A stretch of DNA of 12,645 nucleotides from an uncultured bacterium (lineage in GTDB: Bacteria > Actinomycetota > Coriobacteriia > Coriobacteriales > Coriobacteriaceae), in the NCBI GenBank assembly GCA_905215945.1, contig CAJMRZ010000026.1, forward strand, positions 1 to 12,645, read 5' to 3'. The translations under genes and the position numbers were made by a program. The notes below the pieces were generated by a model. That model searched no databases, was not told the DNA's origin, and saw only the letters and a list, made by a program, of their open reading frames with translations. Of the stretch, positions 1 to 6,887 are shown piece after piece. The first letter of the stretch is position 1. Each line of letters begins with the position of its first letter.

Positions 1-13
1 GTCCTGATGCAGG

Positions 14-190
14 TTATGATGGCAGGGCTTTGGCATCTGCCTTGTCCTGGCGCTCGCGATAGAGGGCCTCGACTTCTTCGACTTCAAAACGAGAATCGCA
101 GTAGTCGCAGACGAGCTTTTGCTCGGCACTGGCAAAGTGAAGGGGGCCGCCACACGCGGGGCATTGATAGTTGACGCTCTCGAAGGCCAT
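14..190 (-). CDS. Small zinc-ribbon protein, possibly truncated
   Basis: A 58-residue reading frame from ATG (complement of 188-190) to TAA (complement of 14-16). It starts MAFESVNYQCPACGG and carries one zinc knuckle, C10-x2-C13 and C28-x2-C31, followed by a charged helix (about residues 36-54). The start has a good ribosome site (AAGGA about seven bases upstream). It lies 24 bases after the DUF4428-like gene on the same strand, so the two are probably cotranscribed. The single N-terminal ribbon plus linker resembles the front end of longer TFIIB-type zinc-ribbon proteins. The frame stays open for the four codons between the TAA and the window edge, so this may be a premature stop in a longer gene. 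Function is unknown; a nucleic-acid or protein-binding zinc knuckle is the most that can be said. Confidence 0.6.
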   Translation of the reverse strand: MAFESVNYQCPACGGPLHFASAEQKLVCDYCDSRFEVEEVEALYRERQDKADAKALPS

Positions 191-214
191 GATCGGTCCT
201 TTCGCTGCCGGAGG

Positions 215-952
215 CTATGCGCCGATGGCGCCGCCGCAGTATTCGCAGCGCCCGCTGGCATCGGGAATGGTGGTTGCACCGCAGAAGGGGCAGGGGACCG
301 CGGTCTTGGGGGCCTTAGCGGCCACGACGCTGTCGCGCGTCTCCTGGCGCAGCTGCACCAGCGCGTCGCGGACCTCGGTTGCCTGGCGCTTGGCCTCGCG
401 ATATTCGATGGAGCCGCGCTGATCGATGGTGGAGTCGTTCACGCGCAGGTTGATCTCGGTAAAGTACGGCGTGTTGACGTGGATGGTCAGATTAAAGTCG
501 TAATCCAGGTCGTAGCGCGGCGGGTTGTAGCTCTCGCGCTCGCCGTCCTTGGTCTCGCGATAAATCTCGGTGCGCTGCTCGTCGATATCCATATCGCAGC
601 CGAGTACCTGCGAGAACTCGATGATGTCGGGATTGGCGTCGCGCCAGCGGCTCTGCGAAGTGATGATCAGCAGTCCCGCGTCTTCATCGAGCATAATATT
701 GGTGCGCCCGGCAGAAAGCGTGCGCGTGGGGTTGAACGAAGACAGGCGCTCGGCGTTGGCCTCGCGGTAGGCGAGTTGCTCACGGATATCGTCCGCGGTG
801 CTGGAGCGATAGCCGTGAAAGTAGGGGGAGAGCTTGCCGGCGCACTCTTTGCACAGGTAGCCTTCATTGATTTTTGTCTTACCTAGAAGTCCCAGCTCGG
901 TACCGCAAATCGCGCACTCTTTCTTCTCGAACATCTTGTCAAAGAAGCCCAT
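215..952 (-). CDS. DUF4428-like protein with two zinc knuckles
   Basis: A complete 245-residue protein. The N-terminus (MGFFDKMFEKKECAICG) has a treble-clef-like knuckle C13-x2-C16 ... C34-x2-C37, including the GKTKINEGYLCKEC segment typical of DUF4428 domains. Residues about 85-175 are predicted beta-rich and could form a PH-like fold (inference). A charged helix (about 185-210) leads to a second zinc ribbon, C221-x2-C224 and C236-x2-C239, at the very C-terminus. There is no signal peptide or membrane segment, so it is probably cytoplasmic. The start at 952 is supported by GGGAGG just upstream. It precedes the small zinc-ribbon gene at 14-190 by 24 bases. The specific function is not known; the family assignment rests on the N-terminal cysteine pattern. 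Confidence 0.8.
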   Translation of the reverse strand: MGFFDKMFEKKECAICGTELGLLGKTKINEGYLCKECAGKLSPYFHGYRSSTADDIREQLAYREANAERLSSFNPTRTLSAGRTNIMLDEDAGLLIITSQSRWRDANPDIIEFSQVLGCDMDIDEQRTEIYRETKDGERESYNPPRYDLDYDFNLTIHVNTPYFTEINLRVNDSTIDQRGSIEYREAKRQATEVRDALVQLRQETRDSVVAAKAPKTAVPCPFCGATTIPDASGRCEYCGGAIGA

Positions 953-1313
953 GGCTGCCTCCCATCAACAGGTAGCGTGTGTCACTTTTGATGATGGGGG
1001 AGTGCGCGATCCTTCGCGATACCCAGACGGCTCAAGGAGTCTCCACAACTGGGACACATGGCCCATTTTTTGATTGGACGCCGGGGACACTCTTCGGCCA
1101 CTCATTGGGGACGTACTTAAATGAGTGGTAGTTGGAGACACTCCTGGCCGAGCTAGAGATCGCGCGCGTCCCTTCTGGTCCATGCGGCTCAAAATCGCGG
1201 CGTGATGTGGACGGCTGGGGTCGAATTGGCAGCATTTCGAGCCTGGCTTCGATATTGAGACTGGTTCTTTATTAAAATAGATTTCCAGACAATTGAGCAG
1301 CTGGGGGTTAACC
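953..1313. other. Gene-free gap with repeat-like sequence
   Basis: This 361-base stretch lies between the divergent zinc-ribbon and LuxR-type genes. Small open frames are present on both strands but none has a ribosome site or recognisable protein. Its middle (about 1083-1149) holds an inverted repeat flanked by imperfect direct repeats, annotated separately. Promoters for both neighbours must lie here, but no good -35/-10 pair was recognised. Confidence 0.5.
1083..1149. repeat. Hairpin flanked by direct repeats (REP-like)
   Basis: A perfect 9-base inverted repeat, CCACTCATT (1098-1106) and AATGAGTGG (1120-1128), encloses a 13-base loop. Flanking it are imperfect direct repeats GGGGACACTCTTCGGCC (1083-1099) and GGAGACACTCCTGGCC (1134-1149). 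Related GGGACAC words occur just upstream. The design of a short hairpin bordered by repeated words resembles small dispersed intergenic elements of the REP type, but only one copy is in this window, so dispersal cannot be tested here. Confidence 0.5.
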
Positions 1314-2858
1314 ATGAGGGGCATGGGAGACATAACCGCATATTTGCGTCGGGGCATTCGGGAGATTATATGCCTGGCGCTGTTCTTCTTCACGTTTTTG
1401 GCGTGCGAGTATCTTTTTGATGTGCGCATGGCCGAGTTCGTGTCTCCGAACGAGGTCGTTATTTATGAGAGCCTTGTCATCGGCGCGAGCGTGATTGGCT
1501 TTTTTGTGCGTCCCATTCTGTACTATCGCCGTCCCCATGCTATCGACGCAACGAGTGACGTCACGGGCGTTTTGCTGGTGGCGGCATTGCTGCTGTTGAT
1601 TATGGCGGTTCAGGTTGAGGTGGTAATTGCCGGCGGTTTGGTGGCGTGCTGCGCGCTGGGCTACTGCGGATCGACTGCTCATGCAAATTTTGCGAGGCGC
1701 TTTGCGCGAACGCCCTGCTTGGCGCGCGCCGCCGCACTTTCTTACGCCATGGGCGTTCTGGTGCAGGTTCTCAACCACATGGTGATGCCTGTCGGCATTC
1801 CTCAGCAGGCTGTTCTGGTCGTCTGTGCGATCGCGCAGGTGGCGTTGCTCCACGGTGCCCGACGCGCCAAGCTGCGCGACGAGTCCGATCCCAACTTTGA
1901 ACCCAGTGCTGCCGGGCTTTCGGTAGATGCTCTGGAATATGGCGCCAAGTGGCATGACGATCCCGAGGCAAAGGCGGCATTCCGTCGCGCCGTAGTTCGC
2001 CTGACCGTGGCGACGGCGTATCTTTCCAGCGTATTCGCCGCTCTCAACGCGGGCTTCACGACCCTGCATGCTGTCGGAACCGTCGATTTGGGCGATTGGC
2101 CGCGCCTGCTGCTTGTCGTGAGCTCGTTGGCCGCCGGCGCACTATTTGACCTGCACGACCGCTCGTATATGAATATCGGCATGACATGTGTCGCCATGCT
2201 GTCCACGCTTTCGTTCTTTGTGCTCATCATCGATGGCAATGGCGGCAACGAGCTTGCTGCCACGATCATCTTTTATCTGGGCTCGGGCTTTTTCGTGGTG
2301 TTCTTTACCACAAAATATGCCGCCGTCTCGCTCTATGCGCGCTGGTCATATTTTTGGCCGTGCATGGGTCGCGTCGTCAACAACGTGTGCTCGATGTTCG
2401 TGACGGCGCCGGCAGTGGCGATTATCTCGAGTCAAAATGTGCTGGCTGCGGTCGGTGCAGCGCTCGTGATGTTTGTGGGCATTGCGATTACGCTGCTGGG
2501 GCAGTTGGGGCAACGGGCCGATGATGTCGTGATGCAGGACGGCCTGCCGCTTGCCACTGATGATCTTGGTGGGGATCTTGCGCCCACATGCTCCGACCCC
2601 GAGCCCGTGGAGGCAGCGGAGCTCACGTCCGATGAGCGCCTCGATGCCTTCGTCGCCACCTTTGAGCTTACAGAGCGCGAGCGCGATGTTCTTGAGGCCT
2701 TGGTCGTTTCGGACCAGAGCGTTCAGGACATCGCCACAACGCTTTTCCTTTCGCGCTCCACGCTCTATCGTCACATTTCCTCGATCAACAAAAAGACCGG
2801 CACCACCTCACGTGTTGCCCTTATCAACTTCTTCTGGTCCTGGACACCCAAGGACTAG
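1314..2858 (+). CDS. Membrane-bound LuxR-family regulator
   Basis: A 514-residue protein with two parts. Residues about 15-405 are hydrophobic with roughly 10-12 membrane segments (for example about 17-35, 50-68, 84-120, 225-247, 258-280, 290-335 and 355-400) and a soluble loop around 185-225. An acidic linker (about 410-445) leads to a LuxR-type helix-turn-helix at about 452-510, with the typical LTERERDVL opening, recognition helix SRSTLYRHISSI and the K-T-G-T-x-S-R ending. Such fusions of a multi-pass domain to a LuxR helix-turn-helix are common in Coriobacteriia and are thought to sense signals at the membrane; the ligand is unknown. ATG 1314 is chosen because GGGGG lies seven bases upstream. 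An in-frame TTG at 1293 has no ribosome site. It stands alone, divergent from the zinc-ribbon genes and convergent with niaR, so its target is not evident. Confidence 0.85.
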   Translation: MRGMGDITAYLRRGIREIICLALFFFTFLACEYLFDVRMAEFVSPNEVVIYESLVIGASVIGFFVRPILYYRRPHAIDATSDVTGVLLVAALLLLIMAVQVEVVIAGGLVACCALGYCGSTAHANFARRFARTPCLARAAALSYAMGVLVQVLNHMVMPVGIPQQAVLVVCAIAQVALLHGARRAKLRDESDPNFEPSAAGLSVDALEYGAKWHDDPEAKAAFRRAVVRLTVATAYLSSVFAALNAGFTTLHAVGTVDLGDWPRLLLVVSSLAAGALFDLHDRSYMNIGMTCVAMLSTLSFFVLIIDGNGGNELAATIIFYLGSGFFVVFFTTKYAAVSLYARWSYFWPCMGRVVNNVCSMFVTAPAVAIISSQNVLAAVGAALVMFVGIAITLLGQLGQRADDVVMQDGLPLATDDLGGDLAPTCSDPEPVEAAELTSDERLDAFVATFELTERERDVLEALVVSDQSVQDIATTLFLSRSTLYRHISSINKKTGTTSRVALINFFWSWTPKD

Positions 2859-2869
2859 CTAATCCTCCA

Positions 2870-2942
2870 ATAAGTTGCGGTGGAATAGTCCCTAAATTAA
2901 AGTCACGGGACCTTAAACAGGAACTATTTCACCGCAACTTAT
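2870..2942. repeat. Long imperfect palindrome between convergent genes
   Basis: Two 23-base arms, 2870-2892 and 2920-2942, are inverted copies with 21 of 23 matches (both begin ATAAGTTGCGGTG when read inward on their own strand). The 27-base centre holds a shorter inverted pair, GTC/GAC around ACGG, and TTAA words on both sides. The element starts 11 bases after the LuxR-type stop and ends 14 bases before the niaR stop, so it sits between two gene ends and could form a stable RNA hairpin from either strand. It lacks a run of T after either arm, so it is not a classic intrinsic terminator. It may be a dispersed palindromic or MITE-like unit serving as a bidirectional 3' end (inference). Confidence 0.75.
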
Positions 2943-2956
2943 AGATGCGGCGTCGA

Positions 2957-3502
2957 CTAGGACAAATCGTCTTCGTAGGGCATCAGGTCTGCTAGGTAGC
3001 CTTTTTCCTTGAGCATCGCCTCGATCTCGTCGAGGGTCTGTTCGTCCTCCGCCGCAATGCGATGGAAGTGATAGCCGCTCGTCACCGTTAGCAGCGGAAA
3101 GCTCTTGCCGCTCTCGATATCGCGCAGATAGCGCTCGACATCGCGACGATTGCGGATGTCCAGGTCGGCCGTAATCTTACCGTACACGCGGTGATTGACA
3201 ATCACGTTGAGCACGGCGCCGCCGGCGTCGACGATACTCGTGAGCTCATCGCCTGCCTGCTCCACGCTGTGGCGAACCTTGACCAAGCGCGTAGGCACGG
3301 CGGGGCTGCTGGGGGCCTCCTGCAGCACGTAGCCGCGATTGGTCGCTACGATATCGTGCCCATCGGCGCGCAGCAAGGCGATGTCTTGCACGACAATCTG
3401 GCGGCTCACACCCACCTCACGAGCAAGTGCGCTGCCCGATACGGGCCCCTTGGCCCCCTCGAGCACGGCCATGATGGCACGGCGACGCTCGCGGGCGTTC
3501 AT
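2957..3502 (-). CDS. niaR: NiaR-type niacin-responsive repressor of NAD synthesis
   Basis: A 181-residue transcription factor. Residues about 1-60 form an HTH_11 winged helix (helix-turn-helix around 22-45). Residues about 73-170 form the 3H domain, with its conserved histidines at H78, H104, H145 and H147 (segments VRHSVEQ, VNHRVYG and GYHFHRI). In NiaR/YrxA proteins the 3H domain binds nicotinic acid and a metal, and the repressor then shuts off NAD synthesis or niacin uptake genes. The ATG overlaps the nadC stop codon (TAATG), so translation is probably coupled. It is the last gene of nadA-nadB-nadC-niaR and its likely operator is the palindrome at 6865-6908 before nadA, implying autorepression. 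Length matches the family norm. Confidence 0.92.
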   Translation of the reverse strand: MNARERRRAIMAVLEGAKGPVSGSALAREVGVSRQIVVQDIALLRADGHDIVATNRGYVLQEAPSSPAVPTRLVKVRHSVEQAGDELTSIVDAGGAVLNVIVNHRVYGKITADLDIRNRRDVERYLRDIESGKSFPLLTVTSGYHFHRIAAEDEQTLDEIEAMLKEKGYLADLMPYEDDLS

Positions 3503-4362
3503 TATTTACCGTCCAGCAGACGCAGGTGCTTAAGCGAGAGGTCGAGAATCGGCGCAGAGTGCGTCAACGCCCCCGAGCTAATGTAGTCGACGCCCAGATC
3601 AGCCAGGGCGCGGATATTGCTGGCATCCACGTTGCCCGAGCACTCGGTCTTGGCGCGGCCGGCGATAAGTTCAATAGCGGCGGCCATGTCGTCATGGGTC
3701 ATGTTGTCGAACATGATGATGTCGGCGCCGGCCTCCACGGCCTCGCGCACCATGTCCAGGTTCTCGCACTCGATCTCGACCGTCGTGGTAAACGATGCAT
3801 GGGCGCGCGCCATCTCGATCGCGCGCGTCACGCCACCGGCGGCATCGATGTGGTTGTCCTTGAGCATGACAGCCGTCGACAGGTTATAGCGGTGGTTGCT
3901 GCCACCGCCGATCTCGACTGCCGCCTTTTCAAACACACGCATGCCCGGTGTGGTCTTGCGCGTGTCGACGAGCACGGTCTTGGTGCCCTCGAGCGCAGCC
4001 GCCATCCGATGCGTGTAAGTAGCGATGCCGCTCATGCGCTGCAGGTAGTTGAGCGCCACGCGCTCGCCCGAAAGCAACACGCGCGCGTCGCCGCGCACCT
4101 GACCCACATGGTCGCCGGCGTGCACCTCGTCACCGTCGGCAACGTCGAACAGCACCGAGCTCTGCGAATCCAGCAGCTCAAAGGTGCGAGCGAACACATC
4201 CAGGCCGGCAATGATGCCATCGGCTTTGGCGATAAGCTCCACCGTGGCGGGGCGCGCCGTGGGGCACACGCTCGCCGTGCTCACGTCCTCAAACGTAATG
4301 TCCTCGCGCAGAGCCTGCAGAATCAGATCATCGACGACGAGCTTCATGGTAATGGGATTCAT
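3502..4362 (-). CDS. nadC: Nicotinate-nucleotide pyrophosphorylase (quinolinate PRTase)
   Basis: A complete 286-residue enzyme that joins quinolinate and PRPP to give nicotinic acid mononucleotide, CO2 and pyrophosphate, the third dedicated step of NAD synthesis from aspartate. Family signatures are all present: ERVALNYLQRMSGIAT (100-115), DTRKTTPGMR (133-142, with R135 and K136), GGGSNHR (152-158), LKDNH (167-171), VEIECENL (195-202), MFDN (217-220) and the C-terminal SSGALTHSAPILDLSLK. The ATG at 4362 follows GGAGGAG by six bases. A second in-frame ATG (Met6) lacks a ribosome site. It starts three bases after the nadB stop and its own stop overlaps the niaR start, so it belongs to a tight operon. 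Nothing is missing or unusual. Confidence 0.97.
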   Translation of the reverse strand: MNPITMKLVVDDLILQALREDITFEDVSTASVCPTARPATVELIAKADGIIAGLDVFARTFELLDSQSSVLFDVADGDEVHAGDHVGQVRGDARVLLSGERVALNYLQRMSGIATYTHRMAAALEGTKTVLVDTRKTTPGMRVFEKAAVEIGGGSNHRYNLSTAVMLKDNHIDAAGGVTRAIEMARAHASFTTTVEIECENLDMVREAVEAGADIIMFDNMTHDDMAAAIELIAGRAKTECSGNVDASNIRALADLGVDYISSGALTHSAPILDLSLKHLRLLDGK

Positions 4363-4365
4363 GGT

Positions 4366-5742
4366 CTACTCCTCCACGGCCTGCGTGCCGGCGGCACGGG
4401 CCAAATCATCGATTGCAAGGGTGTCGGCGCTCAAGGCGCGGTGACGCCCGTCGAGCGCGGGCTCGCCCGCCTGCTCCACGGCCAGCGACTCGCCGGTACG
4501 CATGTACCACGCGGCGCGACGACCCCAGACCAGCGCCTCGAGCAGGCTGTTTGATGCAAGGCGATTCTTACCGTGAACGCCGTTGCAGGCCGTCTCGCCC
4601 GCGGCGTAGAGCTCGGGCATCGAGGTGTGGCCGTCCTTGTCGACCCACACGCCGCCCATAAAGTAGTGCTGCGTGGGCGTAACGGGAATGGGCTCGTCCA
4701 AGATGTCGCGGCCGTCCTCCAGGCAGCGCGCGCGGATATTGGCAAAGTGCCCGGTCACCACGTCGCGCTCGACGGGGGCAAAGCTCAGCCACTCGTGCTC
4801 GGTGTCATCCTGCTTCATCTGCTCGCGGATGGCGGCGGCGACAACGTCGCGCGGCTGCAACTCGTCGGTAAAACGCTCGCCGGCGGCGTTGAGCAAAATC
4901 GCGCCCTCGCCGCGGCAGCTCTCGCTGATCAGGAAGGTGCGACCCGGCTGCGGCGAGAACAGACCCGTGGGATGGATCTGCACGTAGTCCAGGTGCTCCA
5001 TCTTAATGCCATGCTCCTGAGCAATGTAGCAGGCATCGCCCGTGAGCTGCGGGTAGTTGGTCGAATGGTCGTATACGCCGCCGATACCGCCCGTCGCCCA
5101 CAGCGTGTGGCGGGCATGGATCTTAAACGGCTCGCCGACATGCACGCCCTCGGCGGCATTTGTCAGCTCGTCGGCGGGACGAACCGAGTTGTCCTCGTCC
5201 ACGGGAACGGCGACGATACCGGTGCACACCGTGTCGCCGTCACGCTCGCCCGTCAGGATGTCGGTCATGGCCACGTGCTCCAAAATCTGCACGTTGTCCA
5301 GCTTGCGGACAGCCTGAAGCAGCTTGGTCGTAATCTCCTTGCCGGTGATATCGGCATGGAAGGCGATGCGCGGACGGCTGTGTGCGCCCTCGCGGGTAAA
5401 GTCGAGGCTGCCATCGGCCTTGCGCTCAAAATCCACGCCCATCGCTAGCAGGTCGTTGATGACCGAGCGGCTCGAGCGGATCATGATGTCGACGCTCTCG
5501 CGGCGGTTCTCGTAGTGGCCGGCGTGCATGGTGTCCTCAAAGAAGGCATCGTAGTCCGAGCCTTCGGGCAGCACGCAGATGCCGCCCTGCGCGAGCATCG
5601 AATCGCACTCGTCGACCGCGCCCTTGGAGAGCATGATCACGCGCGTGCTCGTCGGCAGGTTGAGCGCCGCGTACAGGCCCGCCACGCCGCAGCCGGCAAT
5701 GACGACGTCGCACTCCATATCGGGGTATTGCTTGGTTTCCAC
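4366..5742 (-). CDS. nadB: L-aspartate oxidase
   Basis: A 458-residue FAD enzyme that oxidises L-aspartate to iminoaspartate, the substrate of NadA. The FAD-binding G-x-G-x-x-G is at 17-22 (IAGCGVAG). Other family residues are E118 and H121 (TREGAHS), H257 (QIHPTG), R277 (SCRGEGA), H359 (HYFMGGV) and R394 (NRLASNSLLEALV). Translation is assigned to GTG (complement of 5740-5742), giving METKQYPDMECDVV, because GGGAGAGG sits six bases upstream. An upstream extension in the same frame would run through a hairpin and into nadA and is not credible. At 458 residues it is shorter than the roughly 530-540 of E. coli or B. subtilis enzymes: most of the helical C-terminal domain is absent, as in several clostridial homologues. 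It lies between nadA (55 bases upstream, with a hairpin) and nadC (3 bases). Confidence 0.95.
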   Translation of the reverse strand: METKQYPDMECDVVIAGCGVAGLYAALNLPTSTRVIMLSKGAVDECDSMLAQGGICVLPEGSDYDAFFEDTMHAGHYENRRESVDIMIRSSRSVINDLLAMGVDFERKADGSLDFTREGAHSRPRIAFHADITGKEITTKLLQAVRKLDNVQILEHVAMTDILTGERDGDTVCTGIVAVPVDEDNSVRPADELTNAAEGVHVGEPFKIHARHTLWATGGIGGVYDHSTNYPQLTGDACYIAQEHGIKMEHLDYVQIHPTGLFSPQPGRTFLISESCRGEGAILLNAAGERFTDELQPRDVVAAAIREQMKQDDTEHEWLSFAPVERDVVTGHFANIRARCLEDGRDILDEPIPVTPTQHYFMGGVWVDKDGHTSMPELYAAGETACNGVHGKNRLASNSLLEALVWGRRAAWYMRTGESLAVEQAGEPALDGRHRALSADTLAIDDLARAAGTQAVEE

Positions 5743-5748
5743 AGGAAT

Positions 5749-5756
5749 CCTCTCCC
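5749..5756 (-). promoter_or_regulatory. nadB ribosome binding site
   Basis: GGGAGAGG on the minus strand ends six bases before the GTG at 5742. It decides the nadB start: the upstream in-frame ATG codons lie inside the hairpin or the end of nadA and have no comparable site. Confidence 0.8.
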
Positions 5757-5759
5757 TTG

Positions 5760-5794
5760 AATGTGGCATAAGGGACCATCCCTCATGCCACATT
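5760..5794 (-). promoter_or_regulatory. Hairpin between nadA and nadB
   Basis: Arms 5760-5774 and 5780-5794 pair over ten bases (AATGTGGCAT with ATGCCACATT), one mismatch, then four more (AGGG with CCCT), around a five-base loop. It begins four bases after the nadA stop and ends just before the nadB ribosome site. No run of U follows on the minus strand, so it is unlikely to be a full terminator. A role in mRNA stability, processing or nadA/nadB expression ratio is possible. It does not resemble the palindrome upstream of nadA. Confidence 0.65.
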
Positions 5795-5797
5795 GTT

Positions 5798-6823
5798 CTA
5801 GCGCGCTGCGTACTCGAGCATACGGTCAAGCGTAAGTTTGGCCTGGTCGGCAGCCTCGTCCGACACACCGATCTGCACCTCACCCTCGCCCGTCTCCAGG
5901 CAGCGCACGAGCTTTTCGAGCGTGATGAGGTCCATGTTGACGCAGGTGGGCTGCACCGCGGGGAAATAGAACTTCTTGCCGGTGCCCTGGCAGCGGCGCT
6001 CGAGCTCGTAGAGCACGCCGCGGACCGTCACGATAATGAACTCGCTCGCGTCGGACTCCTCGGCATACTTAATGATGCCGGCGGTGGAGCCGATGTAGTC
6101 GGCCTCGGCCAGAACGTCGGCCTTGCACTCGGGGTGCGCCAGCACGAGCGCGTCGGGGTGGGCCTCCGTCGCGTCGACGATCTGCTCGACGGTGATGATG
6201 TGATGGCGCGGGCAGTAGCCGTTGTTGAGGATGACGTGCTTTTGCGGCACCTGCTCGGCTACGAAGCGGCCCAGGTTCTGGTCGGGAATGAACAGGACGT
6301 GCTGCTGCGGCAGCTCGGACACGATCTTGACGGCGTTGGAACTGGTGACACACACGTCACTCCAGCTCTTGATCTCAACCGTGGAGTTGACGTAGCACAC
6401 CACGGCCAGGTCGTCGCCGTACTCGGCGCGGGCGGCGTCGACCGTCTCGCGCTTGACCATATGAGCCATGGGACAATCCGCGCCCGGCTCGGGCAGCAGC
6501 ACGGTCTTGGTGGGGTTGAGCAGCTTGGCGCTCTCGCCCATAAACTCCACGCCGCACAGCACGATGGTCTGCTGCGGCAGGCTCTTGGCGAGCTTGGCCA
6601 GGTAGAAGCTATCGCCGACGTAATCAGCCACGGCCTGCACCTCGGGCGCCACGTAATAGTGCGCTAGGATCACCGCGTCACGTTGGGTTTTTAGTTGCTG
6701 AATGGCCTCGACGAGCTCTGCGGGCACCAGTGCCGCGCGCTCCGTTGCCGTCGTTGCCGATGCTAGGCCGGCCGCGATATCGCGTGCGAGCTCCGACGCA
6801 TCCATGTTCGCGCTCTGTGCCAT
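5798..6823 (-). CDS. nadA: Quinolinate synthase
   Basis: A 341-residue [4Fe-4S] enzyme that condenses iminoaspartate with dihydroxyacetone phosphate to form quinolinate. The three cluster-binding cysteines expected for NadA are C90 (LCGVEFMGE), C204 (NGYCPRHH) and C294 (PTCVNMDLITLEKL). Other family motifs include AHYYVAPEVQ (54-63), YVNSTVE (144-150), IPDQNLG (179-185), AHPEC (229-233), GSTAGI (245-250) and the C-terminal LDRMLEYA. The ATG at 6823 is preferred over the in-frame TTG three bases upstream because GAGAGGGG (complement of 6829-6836) then sits at a normal five-base spacing. It is the first gene of the minus-strand nad operon and is read from a promoter overlapped by a long palindrome. 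The iron-sulfur cluster makes it an oxygen-sensitive step, which suits an anaerobe. Confidence 0.97.
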   Translation of the reverse strand: MAQSANMDASELARDIAAGLASATTATERAALVPAELVEAIQQLKTQRDAVILAHYYVAPEVQAVADYVGDSFYLAKLAKSLPQQTIVLCGVEFMGESAKLLNPTKTVLLPEPGADCPMAHMVKRETVDAARAEYGDDLAVVCYVNSTVEIKSWSDVCVTSSNAVKIVSELPQQHVLFIPDQNLGRFVAEQVPQKHVILNNGYCPRHHIITVEQIVDATEAHPDALVLAHPECKADVLAEADYIGSTAGIIKYAEESDASEFIIVTVRGVLYELERRCQGTGKKFYFPAVQPTCVNMDLITLEKLVRCLETGEGEVQIGVSDEAADQAKLTLDRMLEYAAR

Positions 6824-6858
6824 CAAGGCCCCTCTCTTTTGGCGAATCTTGGGGTTTT

Positions 6859-6887
6859 AGTATGACACCTAGGTTTACAGCTGACAA
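6859..6887 (-). promoter_or_regulatory. Predicted sigma-70-type promoter of the nad operon
   Basis: Read on the minus strand, TTGTCA (complement of 6882-6887) and CATACT (complement of 6859-6864) are separated by exactly 17 bases. Transcription would start about 25-30 bases before the nadA ATG. The -35 box falls at the centre of the long palindrome and the spacer is entirely within it, so a bound protein would exclude RNA polymerase. Confidence 0.6.

Noticed and set aside
119..886. Long plus-strand open frame opposite the DUF4428-like gene
   Set aside because: It is antisense to a well-supported zinc-ribbon gene, has repetitive Ala/Gly/Val composition typical of GC-rich shadow frames, and no ribosome site.
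1255..1283. Possible promoter of the LuxR-type gene (TTGAGA with TAAAAT or TAGATT)
   Set aside because: The spacing is 12 bases to the better -10 box, and the correctly spaced box matches only four of six positions.
965..1429. Minus-strand frame of 154 codons across the intergenic gap
   Set aside because: It overlaps the start of the LuxR-type gene, has no ribosome site and its sequence covers the hairpin repeat; no domain is recognisable.
3526..4554. A 342-codon plus-strand frame over nadC and the end of nadB
   Set aside because: Antisense to nadC, which carries all its family motifs; the composition (Ala, Gly, His, Arg) is that of a shadow frame.
4573..6667. Two plus-strand frames (291 and 362 codons) opposite nadB and nadA
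   Set aside because: Both are antisense to enzymes with intact catalytic motifs and have no recognisable domain.
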